Assembly: GCF_902459505.1 (NCBI RefSeq) | Contig: NC_047095.1 | Location: 118,049,380-118,113,379, forward strand | Source: Geotrypetes seraphini | Lineage: Eukaryota; Chordata; Amphibia; Gymnophiona; Dermophiidae | DNA: 64,000 bases | Direction: 5' to 3' | Part shown: piece after piece, positions 43,826-55,454 of the stretch | Numbering within the stretch: position 1 is the first letter of the stretch | How the letters are laid out: the number at the start of each line of letters is the position of its first letter | Notes under the pieces: generated by a model | What the model was told of the DNA's origin: nothing | The model's database searches: none | What the model saw: the letters and a program-made list of their open reading frames with translations, nothing else | Program-made: the position numbers and the translations under genes

Positions 43826-44688
43826 AGATTATGTTTAAACAATTTTTATTGATGACTGAACACAAGTATACATTAATCACAGCACACAGCACAATCCATG
43901 TCATCAAGATTTGTCATTGTACAAAAACAAACAAACCCATACAACCCCCCGCTCCTCTCAGCCAACGTGTTCCGACTAGACCAGGCATGAAAGGAACCCG
44001 GTACAACCCATAGTAACAGAAAACAAATAGGGGGGGGGGAGGAAAGATGAGATATAAAGCCCACTAAGGAGCTAAATCAGAATTGAAGCAGTACCATCTA
44101 TCCCTTCCCTCCCCCCCTCCCCCGGACAAGAACCAACCAGATCCAATAATCTCAAACAATCCCCCTCATCCTGAACCTTCTATACTATCCCCCCTTTCCT
44201 ACACCCACCCTACAACAATAACCCTATCCCATTCCCCCCCCCTTGTGAAGCACCATGGCACAAGGATCCTCCAGGTTACCAACAAAACTATTTAGAGCTC
44301 ATTAAGTAAATTACTCCTTTCTCAGGGATGCAACTGTGCCAAATAGGGTCCCCAAATTTTCAAATAAAGTCTCCGTCCCATTTCCCCTGGACATCTCGAG
44401 CCTCCCAACTAGCCAATTGATGCAATAAATTATGCCAATGCCAGTAAGTGGGTGTAATATTGGATGTCCAATATTGCAAAATACATGAGTTTGAGCTGCA
44501 GGCAAAGACCCAAACGCTCTCGGGCCATCCAAGTCCAATTGGGAGACCGTACCCTCGATAGGCTGATGTAGAATCCTACGCATAAATCCCACGATACGAT
44601 TCCAAAATTATCAAATACAAGGAAACAGCCAGAAAGCATGTTCCAAAGTATTACAATCCCTCAAATTAGAGATCTAAAGAGGTCTGTT
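43826..44688 (-). mobile_element. L1-like LINE 3' end (tentative)
   Basis: The minus strand near 44592-44311 encodes pieces that resemble the C-terminal end of L1-like ORF2. The 3' UTR, on the plus strand tttaaacaatttttattgat, reaches 43826. C-rich DNA (44100-44240) lies between. The family call is tentative. Confidence 0.4.
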
Positions 44689-45170
44689 TTATGCTAGTCT
44701 GGCGAGGTCCTCTAGTATCATCCCCATGGTTGTCTTCACTGTGTTCAGCCATCTGGTTGCCCTCTTCGCTTGATTCCTTCGATCTGCCCAACCTTGATGT
44801 CCTTCTCCAACAATCTCTCTTTTAATGGTGTGACCATTGTCATTTTGGCTTCGAGTGACATAGCTAGTTTGATCTCTTCCAGAATTGATTTGTTCTTTTG
44901 GTGGTCCATGGCACGCATAAAATCCTTCCCCACCAAAGTTCAAATGAGTCAAACATCTTTCTGTTTTGTTTCCATACTGTCCAGCCTAGGAGATTGAAAT
45001 TCTGTACAACTTCTATTCCAAGCTCAAAATCTTTGTCATTTTCCGTGTTTATGATCTTTGTCTTGTTTATGTTCAGTTCTAATCCCATGCTATGACTTTC
45101 AGCTTTGACTTTTCCCAGTAAATACAGCATTTCTTCTTTGCCGCTGGTGATGAGCATACCACAAGTTGTT
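44689..45170 (-). mobile_element. RTE (BovB-like) LINE, RT end and C-terminal region
   Basis: The minus strand at 45157-44864 reads MLITSGKEEMLYLLGKVKAE, GLELNINKTKI, FNLLG, then FDSFELWWGRILCVPWTTKR. It continues as HQGWADRRNQAKRATRWLNT to about 44690. The order 'LLxxVKxES..GLxLNxxKTK' and 'ELWxWRxLxxVPWTxxRxN' is that of RTE-clade LINEs such as BovB. 5'-truncated and broken. Confidence 0.75.
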
Positions 45171-45928
45171 TATATTTCAGCCGCCAATTTTGAAACGGAC
45201 ACTCTTCTTCCAAATTTGCTTTTCTGAAAATGGTTTTACCATAAAGGTTGAACAGGTAAGTTCATCTACTGTAACTCAAAACTTTTGGAGCCTGGTCTAT
45301 TAACAGATCAAACTTCTACTGTATTATAAAAGATCTGGTAAAGTTGGTAGAGGAATCCTTGAATCTGGAAGCTTATTTGGGAGATACAGTAATTTTGTTC
45401 CCAAAGACTGTTTTTCTGTTCTTGTAGATTGTAAGAGAAATCTTCTATACTTTAAAACTGAAAAACTTATAGGAAGACTACAATTCCTGAAGGTAGACCT
45501 TCTTGAATATGTTAGAGGATATTCTGTTATTCAAGAAGACTTTTAAAGATTTATCTGAAAGTATATCCTCCTTTTGGGAAATGACTTGGAATGAAATTAC
45601 CAAAGCTACAAAAGGTTTCTTGGTGTAAAGCAAATTCCAGCTGTTGATGCTTCGTTCCAGTTCTCTCCTAAACCGTTTGCTGCCCAAAATACCCCTGTCT
45701 GACTCTGAACTGGACAGAGCTGAGAGCGGAAGGGTTGAACCTGCTTATTATACCTCAGTTTGTCCTGTCTGGACCCTTCTCTCTTATTTTGTCCTAACAA
45801 CCGCTTTCATGTTTGCCCAGAAAAATACAGCTAGCTGGTGACTTACTGAATTGGGGGGGGGGGGAATGTTAGAATGTCCAGGAATAAAATCTTTATTTTA
45901 GAAGGAGGAGCACTATATATACTATATT
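45171..45928. other. Unassigned intergenic DNA
   Basis: No exon or named repeat recognised. A G-run lies at 45854-45864. Confidence 0.35.
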
Positions 45929-45929
45929 A

Positions 45930-46100
45930 CATTACATTAGTGATTTCTGTTCCGCCATTACCTTGCAGTTCAAGACGGATTGCGTAAGAATAGTCATGAT
46001 GTTATGACATATATAAGCGAATTACATAAGAATTGTCATGAAATTAGGTAATACATAATGGGTAATTTAAACATTTTAGATTTGATGAGTAGATGGTATA
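45930..46100 (-). mobile_element. L2-like LINE, 3' UTR
   Basis: attacattacattagtgatt followed by tctgttccgccattacctt and a degenerate aagacggattgcgtaagaat. It is the complement of the (TAATG) tailed L2-like 3' end seen at 9015 and 63.59 kb. Confidence 0.8.
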
Positions 46101-46377
46101 GTAGGTGAAGCTTGCAGGTGAACAATATTGTAGTATTGTTCTTTGTAAAGATTGCTACCATTATTATACACTGCAGGCAGCTTCTAATCTGAGAGATTTA
46201 AGAAAGGTATCTCTCCATAGCAAACATGCAAATAGGGTACTGCAGAGACACGTTGTTATTGTTGCTCTCAGACAAAAAAGCATTTTGTGGTATTTTTGAG
46301 TGCACTAACCTGTGCATTACCAATTTTGGGGGGAAAAAAATATATTTTGGGATGGGGTGTGGCATGAGTGGGGAATG

Positions 46378-47851
46378 TATTAAACAAAAAAATAAAGCAG
46401 AGAGCTGCAACCAATAAACAACGGGATTCAAAAGTAAATCTCAAAGATAAGAAAAAGAAATCCCTAAAAAGTATATACCACAGAAAAATACTATAATATC
46501 AGAGCAATGTACTCAAATTACAAAGTTAGAAATATTGTACATATTTATTAATTTAAAATTTGCAAAAAGATCAAAATTTTCATAGAATAGCATACACAGA
46601 ACACCAAACAAACACTACCAACAAACCAGACAAGATATAACAACATATAACAAACACTATCAAACCAAACTGGAAAAGGCCACACAAAAGATCATACAAT
46701 GATATATAAATATAGCTGTGTTCAAAAGTTCATAAATCACTTCGCTTGAGAGTTCAAAGTCTTCCTGGAACAATGTCCACGAGGAATAAAGCAAGCAAGA
46801 TGATTATGGGCCATCCAGAAAGGAAAAAATAAAAAAAAACAACATCCCAGGCAGATTAGAGTTCAAATCCAACCTCCATATCACAAAGTGCAGGTGCAAG
46901 TGCAAACGTATTATCAGTAAACAGTATAATAAGTTAGATAATCAAGAAGGTCTCAAACCAAGAGGACAGAGAGCATTTTCAAAATCTTCACAAGCAGAGA
47001 TGAAATGCCATAACAGGCAATCAATCTTCTAACATCTCCTCACACTTCCTCAACACAGGCCGTGTTTCGATGAAATCTTTGTCAAGAGGAAGAAAGCAAC
47101 TAAAATAGAATAAAACAAAAGCAAATGTACATGAGCAGAAACAAAAGCATATGTCAGTGTAATGTACATTTGCTTTTGTTTTATTCTATTTTAGTTGCTT
47201 TCTTCCTCTTGACAAAGATTTCATCGAAACACGGCCTGTGTTGAGGAAGTGTGAGGAGATGTTAGAAGATTGGTTGCCTGTTATGGCATTTCATCTCTGC
47301 TTGTGAAGACTTTGAAAATGCTCTCTGTCCTCTTGGTTTGAGACCTTCTTGATTATTTAACTTATTATACTGTTTACTGATAGCACGTTTGCACTTGCAC
47401 CTGCACTTTGTGATATGGAGGTTGGATTTGAACTCTAATCTGCCTGGGATGTTGTTTTGTTGTTTTTTTTTTTCCTTTCTGGATGGCCCACAATCATCTT
47501 GCTTGCTTTATTCCTCGTGGACATTGTTCCAGGAAGACTTTGAACTTTCAAACTAAGTGATTTATGAACTTTTGAACACAGCTATATTTATATATCATTG
47601 TATGATCTTTTGTGTGGCCTTTTCCAGTTTGGTTTGATAGTGCTTGTTATATGTTATATCTTGTTTGGTTTGTTGGTAGTGTTTGTATGTGGTGTTCTGT
47701 GTATGCTATTCTATGAAAATTTTGTGATATCTTTGCAAATTTTAAATTAATAAATATGTACAATATTTCTAACTTTGTAATTTGAGTACATTGCTCTGAT
47801 ATTATAGTATTTTTCTGTGGTATATACTCTTTAGGGATTTCTTTTTCTTAA
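46378..47851. mobile_element. 1.47-kb foldback with hammerhead-like cores
   Basis: Two arms of roughly 700 bp (46436-47133 and 47160-47848) are near-perfect complements around a short centre near 47147. The insert is flanked by gagtggggaatg at 46366-46377 and 47852-47863, a 12-bp direct repeat that may be a target duplication. Each arm holds one copy of ttgacaaagatttcatcgaaacacgg-like sequence (47047-47092 minus, 47205-47250 plus). It is possibly two Penelope-like units joined head to head; no RT is present. Confidence 0.8.
47205..47250 (+). other. Hammerhead-ribozyme-like core, right arm
   Basis: Possible stem I cttcctc with gaggaag; core TTGACAA where hammerheads have CTGANGA; stem II gat-ttc-atc; invariant GAAA; stem III cacggcctgtg. 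Relative to the consensus, C3 is T and G8 is A, which keeps a pair between these two positions. The minus-strand partner is at 47047-47092. Activity is doubtful because G8 is thought to act in catalysis. Confidence 0.4.
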
Positions 47852-47863
47852 GAGTGGGGAATG

Positions 47864-48220
47864 GCCATTCCTGTGTAATCAAGCTAGCATGTTTAGATTG
47901 GTGCCTGCTAATTGGATAACACAGTATTTAATGTGGGAGCACCTAGCACCACCTAAATAGGAATACAGATTACTGGCATAAACACCATGAAGTTGTTTTG
48001 CTAAAATACTTGAAGATCTGGAATTCACCCCCAAAATCCGCTGCAGCATGTTTTAGGCTATTTTTTTACTTGTTTTCAAATTCAGGTCACATGCTAATGT
48101 CATTGATGTGCTATGCCTGCTAGGAGTTAAGGCAGGAGCACTGTTTTCCTAAGGCCATGGGATAGCCCTAGCGTATATGATTTATCACGCAGCATGGAGA
48201 CCATCTGCTCAGTGTAAATT
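47864..48220. other. Unassigned intergenic DNA
   Basis: No exon or named repeat recognised. Confidence 0.4.
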
Positions 48221-48290
48221 TATAATTGTTTTGTATGTATTTTGTAAGCCACTTAGGTTTAAGCGGGTTAGAAGTATTTTGTTGTTTTTT
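48221..48290 (+). repeat. LINE/SINE 3' end fragment
   Basis: taagccacttaggtttaagc followed by gggttagaag: the closing stretch of an L2-like 3' end. Short and old. Confidence 0.45.
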
Positions 48291-48394
48291 AAAAAAATAA
48301 TTATTAACACTGCTATAGTACTGATTGAATACCAGGTTTACAATTCAGAAGTATCTGATGCTATATGTTTTCAGACACTGTCAAAAAAGTTACT

Positions 48395-49105
48395 GTAGAC
48401 CTGGAGCCAGCTTCACTGGCTTCCAATAATCTCCAGGGTCCACTTCAAATGTGCCTGCCTAACTTTCAAGATCCTTCATGGCATTATTCCTCCCATTATT
48501 CCACTATCCTGGAATTCCTCTAATCCTAATTCCACCAGATCCTCCTTCCCTTCAACAAAAGGTATATCCCATGCTGGAAAACTAGGGATATCCCTCCCCT
48601 TTAGAATCACCGAGCTCTGGAACAACCTTACATCCCCTCTCCAAAATTCGAGCTCCTTACAACTCTTCCGAAAACATCTGAAAACTTGGCTTTTCTCAAA
48701 AATGTAACACCTCCCCCCTCTCCGGTACCCAAAAGTGTAGTTACTTACCTATAATGTAGGTTCTCCGTGGACAGCAGACCTGGCCACAGCTAGGAACATC
48801 CTGGGGTTTAGGGGGAAGCAGGGGGAAATGGGTAGGGCTCGGGCATGCCCAGTGGGGCCCGGGCACTGCACGTGCTCAGAGAGAGAAAAAAAAAAAAAAT
48901 CTCTCTGAGCTATTGGAGAGCTTATCCGCAAATTGGGAGCTGTTGGGACCACACCCACCTCCCCCCTCTCTGGTACCCAAAACCCCCCTTTTTTCTCCTT
49001 TACTCTTAACCCACAACCATCCTTTGGAGTTCCATTTTATTTTAGTCCTGTAAACCGTGCCGAGCTCTACGATCGTGGAGAAGATGTGGTATACAAACCT
49101 AAGGT
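48395..49105 (+). mobile_element. L2-like LINE, 3' end, split by a DIRS-like insert
   Basis: The plus strand encodes the post-RT block (ctggcttccaataatctccagg etc.) and ends in FRKHLKTWLF-type sequence near 48700. It is interrupted at 48736 and resumes at about 48984, with the 3' UTR ending at ggtatacaaacctaaggttt near 49105. Confidence 0.7.
48736..48956. mobile_element. DIRS-terminus-like fragment between direct repeats
   Basis: Starts gtgtagttacttacctataa and ctccgtggacagcag, which resembles the terminal sequence of DIRS copy 1 (cacagttacttaccgtaaca, ccagggatagcag). An inner hairpin ctcagagagag / ctctctgag surrounds an A-run. It is flanked by near-identical 26-bp copies of cacctcccccctct.ggtacccaaaa (48710-48735 and 48957-48983). 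It is a short fragment only, without coding parts. Confidence 0.55.
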
Positions 49106-49225
49106 TTGCCTGCACTGCCTTCTTGGTATGCAAATCTCTCTCATGCATATTCATTGTGGATATCCTGAAAACCTGGCCTGCCAGTAGATCTCGAGGACCG
49201 GACTTGGGCAGCCCTGCTGTAGAGG
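49106..49225. mobile_element. hAT MITE, right half
   Basis: catgcatattcattgtgga, ctgaaaacctggcctgcc and agatctcgaggaccgg: the right half of the foldback hAT family seen at 17269 and 33305. The left half is missing. Confidence 0.65.
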
Positions 49226-50099
49226 CAGCATTTGCAGCTCTAATGGAGGAGGGGGGGGTCAGCTTTCACCCAGCAGTGACTCCTACTGACAAGACAGTGC
49301 TACAAATTGAACTCCTTGGCTATGGACTGTCAATGCTATATATATATATATATAGGTTATTTAGGGGAAGGGAAGAAGGAGAGCAAAAACCTTTCAGCAG
49401 TTGCAACTAAAAAAATCCCGGTAGGAAAAGAGAAGCCAGTTCTGATTGTGCCGGAGGAAACTTCAGGGCCAAAAAGAAATTGACAGTAACTCCTCTCTTT
49501 TCCCTAGAAGTAATCCCATAGTTTCCTGCTTTGTTTCTGCATTTTGGTCCTTTATAAGTCTTTCTTGTTTTCGTCATGCTGTTCTGTGATCTGGTTTGCT
49601 GGGGCTGTTTGTAATGGTGTATAAAACCATAAGAGGAGTCTTTCAAAAAAAAAAAAATTTTCCACATTTTATATTCAGTGGTTGCTGCATATGATGCAAA
49701 TAAACTAATTCCGGTCTAGAAGCTTTTTTCAAATGTGTCTGATAGGCGTGCCACAATGATTTAGCTCTGCCTCACAGATTATTTTCTGCAGCCTAGACTG
49801 GTTCACATTAGCTCACAAAGGAGGAATTCCCCTTGAGGGAAGGATATGTGTCAGTTCCCCGTGTCAGCTCCCCTCCCCCACCACTAAGCGCTATCTTTCC
49901 ACTGTTCCCCCTCTGCCTTTTGCTTTCCACATTCAGTGTTTCAGCTGGTAATTTGTCAATATCCCCATCAATTGTGGTCAGGAGAGAAAAGGAAGGGGAG
50001 TGCGTATAGGCAAAATCTTTTCCGTATTATAGCCCCAACCCCTTTGTTCACATCTGTCCTGGGACAGCAGCCTTAGTGCAGACCATGCTGGGCTAATGT
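49226..50099. other. Intergenic DNA upstream of PPP1R18
   Basis: No repeat named except a TA microsatellite at about 49338-49356. Possible regulatory DNA, but no motif can be claimed. Confidence 0.4.
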
Positions 50100-50965
50100 C
50101 CCCAGTCTAACCTCACCCTTTTTTCTCTGTTCCTCTGTTTCCTGCAAGCAGCAGCTGAGATCTACTATCCCTCTCCTTTCCCCTCCCTGCTCCCTCCCCT
50201 TCCTTCCCATGTAGCTGGTCTTTTTTTCTGTACAAAGATTGTAGTTTCTCCTCCTTTCCTGCCTTCACTTTTTTTTTGAGGAGGTTGGTGAAAGAAAGGA
50301 GGCAAGGGAATCCTCTCCCCCCCTATTCGCCTCTCTATTAAAAACAAAGGACAACTACTGAGACGCCTCCTTTTCACTGCATGGGTAAGATTTCTCAGCT
50401 CCTTTGGATTTTCCTCCTCTTTTCCCCCGGCAGCTTGCTGCCCTTCGGTGTGTTTTTCAAGCGCTTGATCTTTTGAAAGACAGAACAGAACTTGGCAAGC
50501 CATGCTGCTCCTGAGGATGTCTGAGAACGAAATCCAGGATTTTGGAATGTAAACCCAAGGATCAGCCATGCTTTTTAAGATGAGCGCCCTTCTTTGGACC
50601 TTTTATCAGCCAATTTTCAATGGACAGGATCAGACATTTTTGATGCTAGCTCAGTACACAGAAATCCCAGCAGGATATGCCCAACAATGAAAGTCTTGAG
50701 TTATTTTTCTTAAGACATTTCTGATTTTTTTAATTATATAATTTTTTTTGTTTTCCTGGACTGTAAAGGGATTTTTAGCAGTCTGGACCAACAGATTTGT
50801 GCCTCTTTGGATGAAAGGATTATTCCTGGCTGGAGCAACTATAGATGCCAGACTGTTATTGTCTCATCGAGCACACACAAGTGCTACTTACCCTTAAGAT
50901 ATGCGGTTTCTGTATTTTGCCCTTCTGAGGACAGTACCTGGTCATGTGGAGGCAAATGCACCAAG
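50100..50965 (+). other. PPP1R18: Candidate 5' non-coding exon of PPP1R18
   Basis: Repeat-free DNA ending in ccaag|gtaagaact, a good splice donor at 50966. The coding exon begins beyond an acceptor at 51299, and mammalian PPP1R18 also has a non-coding first exon. The pyrimidine-rich stretch at 50160-50240 could be near the promoter. The start of the exon cannot be seen. Confidence 0.4.
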
Positions 50966-51299
50966 GTAAGAACTTAAGGCAATCTCTGGGTGCAACAAAC
51001 CTTGCACACGTCAGATAACATTTGTCGCTGCCCCATTGTATTTTATGAACATTTAAGGAACTCATTCAAAGGGTTATTAGGAGAGACAGAATTGATGGCT
51101 GAACAGATCTATGGGAAAAGGCCAGCACTAGGGTTTCACCTATTAGCATCAGTGACAACCTCTTTCATTTTGCTGAGCAGATATGATTGAACCATTAAAC
51201 AGATACATATCATCTGGAAATCCCAACATCTTTTAGTTCAACTCCACACCCTCTCTATTATCTCTTCTCTGGAGGTATTCTCTCTCCTCCCCATTGTAG
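50966..51299 (+). other. PPP1R18: Candidate PPP1R18 intron 1
   Basis: Begins gtaagaac and ends in a pyrimidine tract ctctctcctccccattgtag. About 334 bp if both splice sites are used. No repeats seen. Confidence 0.4.
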
Positions 51300-51333
51300 T
51301 TCTGTTTGGAGCTGCATTCACTTTGAAGGCAAA

Positions 51334-53532
51334 ATGTCAGGGTTACCTGAATGGAAGCTACAGCTGCTGGAGAGGAGGAGGAAAGAGGAAGAAGATAATC
51401 GGAGGCAGAATGAGGAGCAGCGAGAGAGGCTGTCAAAGATGCCCACCTGGAAGCGAGAAATCATTGAGCGCAGGAGGGCTAAGGAGGGCTCTTCTGGAAC
51501 TTCTTTCTCAGAGGCAGCTGGGAACTGGGATGGCTCACAGTTGCACAATGTTTCCTTTTGTAGTCAAGCAGCAAGTACTTTTCACAGCAATAATGCTGAG
51601 CCAGAAAGCTTGGTTCTGCAGGAGAAGATTGGCCCAGTCCACCAAAACCCCTTCATAAAACTAGAGAAGCAGCGGAAGGAGAGCTTTGAGGGTGATACAG
51701 CCTCCAGGGTGAGGCAGGTGACAGATCTCCATGCTCAAATGCCTGGAGTGAGGACCACCAAGGCTGAGAACATTATCATCATTGAGTCGGATCCTTGCAT
51801 CTTCCAACAACATTCAGCCCCACTGAAGGAAGATGCTAAGTGCAAGAGTGCGGAGGCCCTTAATGAGCTAATGACTGTACATGAGAGCAATACAAAACCA
51901 GATATTCTTGCTGCTGACATGCTGGCCATCAAATCCTCCCTCAGTCGTAGTGTAGAGGATCTCAATTCTTTCAAGGGGCAGGAGGATCTTCCGGTCAGAG
52001 GGCATCCTCGTCGTGGCACTGTCAGCAAGCTGCTGAGCAAATTTGGGCAAGAAAAGAGCAAGTGGATTAGGCCTGTAAGATCACTGAGCACTGAGAATAT
52101 TGTGGATAAAGCAGAGCCACGAGATAGCTTCAAAAACTCTTTTGAGGCCAGCAGTTCGCCAAACTCAGGGGACCTCTTCCTTTTTCAGGAGGATGGCAGT
52201 GCCACTAAATGGAAGCCAAGTATTATGGCAAGACCCCTGAATCTCTCCAACACACAATCACTGGGTCTCTCCATGGCCAGCCCCCCTTTTGATAGAGAGA
52301 AGGCACAAGAGGTCCCTAAACATGCTGTAGAGACCTTTCATAATCAGTTCAAAGCCAAGGAGCCTCTGCCAGGGTTGGAATCTTCCTGCAAGTCCATGAC
52401 TTGTCCCACTCCCAACCCACTATGGCACAAGGAGTCTTCAAGACATTTTGAGGCAACAGATGAGAACCATCTGGAACAGGAATCCACCCAGGGAAAAACC
52501 ACAGATACTAGGGCGATCTTTGTTCCATGCCTAAATCAAACCATTTCAGATTCCATCAGCCGTAGAGACTGCTTTGAGATCCAGCCAGCTCCCCTTCCCG
52601 ACTTCTCCCTTCTGGCGGATGATGACCTTCAGGGGAAGGCCCTGGCCAACCTCCGGCTGCAGTCAAAGAGTTCCTCTGTGATTATCCCCCATCGGCAGCC
52701 AGCCCCTCCCCTGCGTCCACAGCTCAGCCCTAGTCACGGAGAGGAAGCCAGCTGCCTTTACAAGTCCTCGGCTAGTTGCTGCCTTCCCCCTTCCTCTTCC
52801 TGCCTCTCTGCAGGTTCTGCAGCTGCCCTCTCCTACACTGAAAACAGGCAGCAGCTAGTAGAGAATGCTCTGAATGCCAGCTGGGAAGGTGCCCAGGCTT
52901 TGAACGGTCGGGCACAGTCTGCCTGTGACCTCGTGGAGAGGCAAGAAGAAACAGCATCTGTGGATAGCCAGTCCCTGCAGGATTCTGCGAATATGAGCAG
53001 GCTTTACAATCTGAAACCAGCACTAGTGCCAGGAAAAATGTCCCCACTGACACCAGAGGAAGGGAGGCTTTCCCCTTTCAGTATCCGCGCTGCCAGTTCT
53101 CTCTTTAGCCAGGCAGATAGACCAATGGTATCACTTCTTCCACCAGATCAGGGAATACAGCCAGCAAAGGATCTGTCCATGAGCAGGATGGGCAATGTAG
53201 TTTCATTGGGAAGAGGTCTGTCCCGCCTAGAGTCTCCAGTAGTACCTTCATCTCCTGAGCTTGTGGGCAAAGTGACCCACCCTGCTATGCAACGGCGAAG
53301 TGGCAATACCATCACAGTCAACCCACGCAAAGGACCCCCTGCTGGCACCAGGACCTCCCCCACCAGAGCAGAAAATGGCTGTCTGGAAACTGATACCACA
53401 GCAAACACAGACACCTCCAAAGCAGCTCTGGTAAAGAAGAGGTATCCCACAGTAGAGGAGATCCAAGTGCTGGGGGGCTACCTGTCACTGGAGAGGTCCT
53501 GTCTGGCAAAGAATGACCCCAATCGTAAAAAG
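51334..53532 (+). CDS. PPP1R18: Phostensin (PP1 regulatory subunit 18), 5' coding exon
   Basis: Phostensin targets protein phosphatase 1 to actin filaments; it is paralogous to taperin. This single exon gives 733 residues, more than the about 613 of the whole long human form. The N-terminus has two similar blocks, PEWKLQLLERRRKEEE (5-20) and PTWKREIIERRRAKEG (37-52), the Phostensin/Taperin signature. IGPVHQNPFIKLEKQ lies at 99-113. The middle is Ser/Pro-rich and probably disordered. MSRLYNLKPALVPG is near 550. SGNTITVNPRKGPPAG and KKRYPTVEEIQVLGGYLSL, then RSCLAKNDPNRKK, close the exon, all as in mammals. The PP1-binding KISF motif should follow in the next exon. The ATG was chosen because it starts the conserved block. 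The exon ends AAAAAG|GTAAGAAG at 53532, phase 0; the stop codon at 53545-53547 is in the intron. NRM lies 22.6 kb upstream in the same direction. Confidence 0.92.
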
Positions 53533-54579
53533 GTAAGAAGTTGTTAATGCTATTGAGGTGCAGTGGGTTCACATCTGTATCCTAACCTGATTATCACAAA
53601 ACTTCTTGTGTCTAACATCAGTTCTGTCAAACATATACCATACTTCCTCCTCCATTTTCTATCTACAGTTTGAGTACTTTGGGGTGGTGATCTGAGCAGC
53701 CTTGAGCTGGAAGTTGTACAAACAGAGTTGCATACATAAGCAGGGGCATTACTCAGAAAGGCCTTACGTTCTCCTTTTGACCTCAAATGTAGAGGAAAAA
53801 TAGCATAATATGTTAGCTTTGCATTCCATAGTCGCTGCAGTAATTGAGCATATGAAAAAGTGAGCTTCACTTTGTCAAGCTAAGCAGATCCAAGATGGAG
53901 AGACTGTAACATATATATCAATGAACCAGAGCACTTGAGGGAGCAGGAGGGGAAAGGCGGGGGCAGAGAACAGAAGGCTGCCTTCAGGATAGAGCAGGCG
54001 CAAGCTAGCGGAATCTTTCAGTGGAATGTAAAGTAGCTTTTTCCTTCCTGTCAGCAGTCGCAGGAGTTTTGCTTGTTCAGTCCTGATAACATGTCTGCCT
54101 GAAGCTCCCGGTCACAGGGACAGGGCAAGTTAGTCCATGTGGCTTGCGTTATTGCATCTATGGACTTGTTCAAGTTTGTTTAAGAAAAGCTGAAAATTAC
54201 AAGTCCTAGAATGTAATGGAAACAAGTCTTAGACTGGCTCATCTCATCCTCATAGATGTGAAGTCATCTATAAAGAAACTTCCATCAACTTGAATACACT
54301 ATAATGTACTTATGTGCATGTTTTGCTGGAGTATCTTCTAGAATTTTTCCCTTTGGTTTCTCTCTTTGCTGGGGATATTCAGTAATCGAGAGAGACTTTA
54401 GGAGTGTTCATATTTGATCTTAAGATTTCTGGGGTGGAACCTCATCTGATATATTGTTTCTAACACTGGAAGTTGGACCTCCCAAAAGGATAAAGGCAGA
54501 GCAAGGTGGTCCAGAGAAGGGCTACATAAAACAGTGCAGAGTCTGTACCATGAGCTCTATGAAATCATTACTTCAGAAC
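53533..54579 (+). other. PPP1R18: PPP1R18 intron, first part
   Basis: Begins gtaagaag. No further exon is seen: nothing encodes KISF followed by the conserved PP1-binding C-terminus. Confidence 0.5.
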
Positions 54580-55334
54580 TAGAGAATGACACGGGAAAAA
54601 ATTCTGTCCCCGTCACCGTCCCGTCCCCGGACCACCATCTTCTGCACCGCCCCATCCCCGCTGGTCCTTTCACCGCCACATCCCTGTCTCTGCCGTCCCC
54701 TTCACCGCCCCGTCACCGTCCCCGCTGTCTCTTTCACTGCCCCGCCACCGTCCCCGTCTTCAGCGTCTTCTCCTCTCCATCCCCCCATCTCCAGCACTCT
54801 TCACGCGGTCCAGCAGCTCCCTCCTGCCGGCCAGCCGTGCATTTCCCTCCCTCCCTCCTTTTCCCTTACCTTTTCTTCTTGAAACTGGCGATTTTTATAA
54901 GGCTATAAGCTGTATTACAGCCGGAGCCTTGAAGTCGCGTCGGGTTGCCTGCTAGAAAAGTCTCCTCCGATGCAACCGGAAACAGGAAGTTGCGTCAAAG
55001 GAGACTTTTTCCAGCAGGCAACGTGATGCAACTTCAAGGCTCTGGCTGTAATACAGCTCGTAGCCTTATAGAAATCGCCAGTTTCAAGAAGAAAAGGTAA
55101 GGGAAAAGGAGGGAGGGAGATGCATGGACGGCCGGCGGGAAAGAGTGGGCTGCCGGATCGAACCCTCGTTCACTGCGCGTTCATTACTTGTTCACCGCCC
55201 CGTGCTACCATTCACTGCTCCACGGGGTGGTGAATGGCCTTGTCCCCGAACTCGCGGTGACCTTTTTTTTTGGTCACCGTTTTGGCGGGTTACCTGCGGC
55301 TAGCCGCGGGTAACAACCACCGTGTCACTCTCTA
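54580..55334. mobile_element. hAT-type non-autonomous element, 755 bp
   Basis: Ends tagagaatgacacggg and ccgtgtcactctcta, inverted repeats. Flanked by ttcagaac at 54572-54579 and 55335-55342, a perfect 8-bp duplication. It contains repeated ccgtccccg units on the left. A central foldback pairs ttcttcttgaaactggcga with tcgccagtttcaagaagaa and spans 54875-55100. No transposase. Confidence 0.9.
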
Positions 55335-55454
55335 TTCAGAACCTAAATATGTAGTATACTTGAGAGGAGAAAGAGCAGGTGGTCTCTCTCTATATATAAG
55401 AGTACAATGCTAAGTATATGTAGTGGTGGATTAATTTTGGGGATTTATTCCAAG

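Noticed and set aside
48876-49187. Short open frames beside the DIRS-like fragment
   Set aside because: They cross the junction of LINE, DIRS-like and hAT pieces and are chance frames.
51323-51658. Alternative frame overlapping the start of PPP1R18
   Set aside because: It lacks similarity to anything recognised, while the frame from 51334 carries the conserved phostensin blocks.
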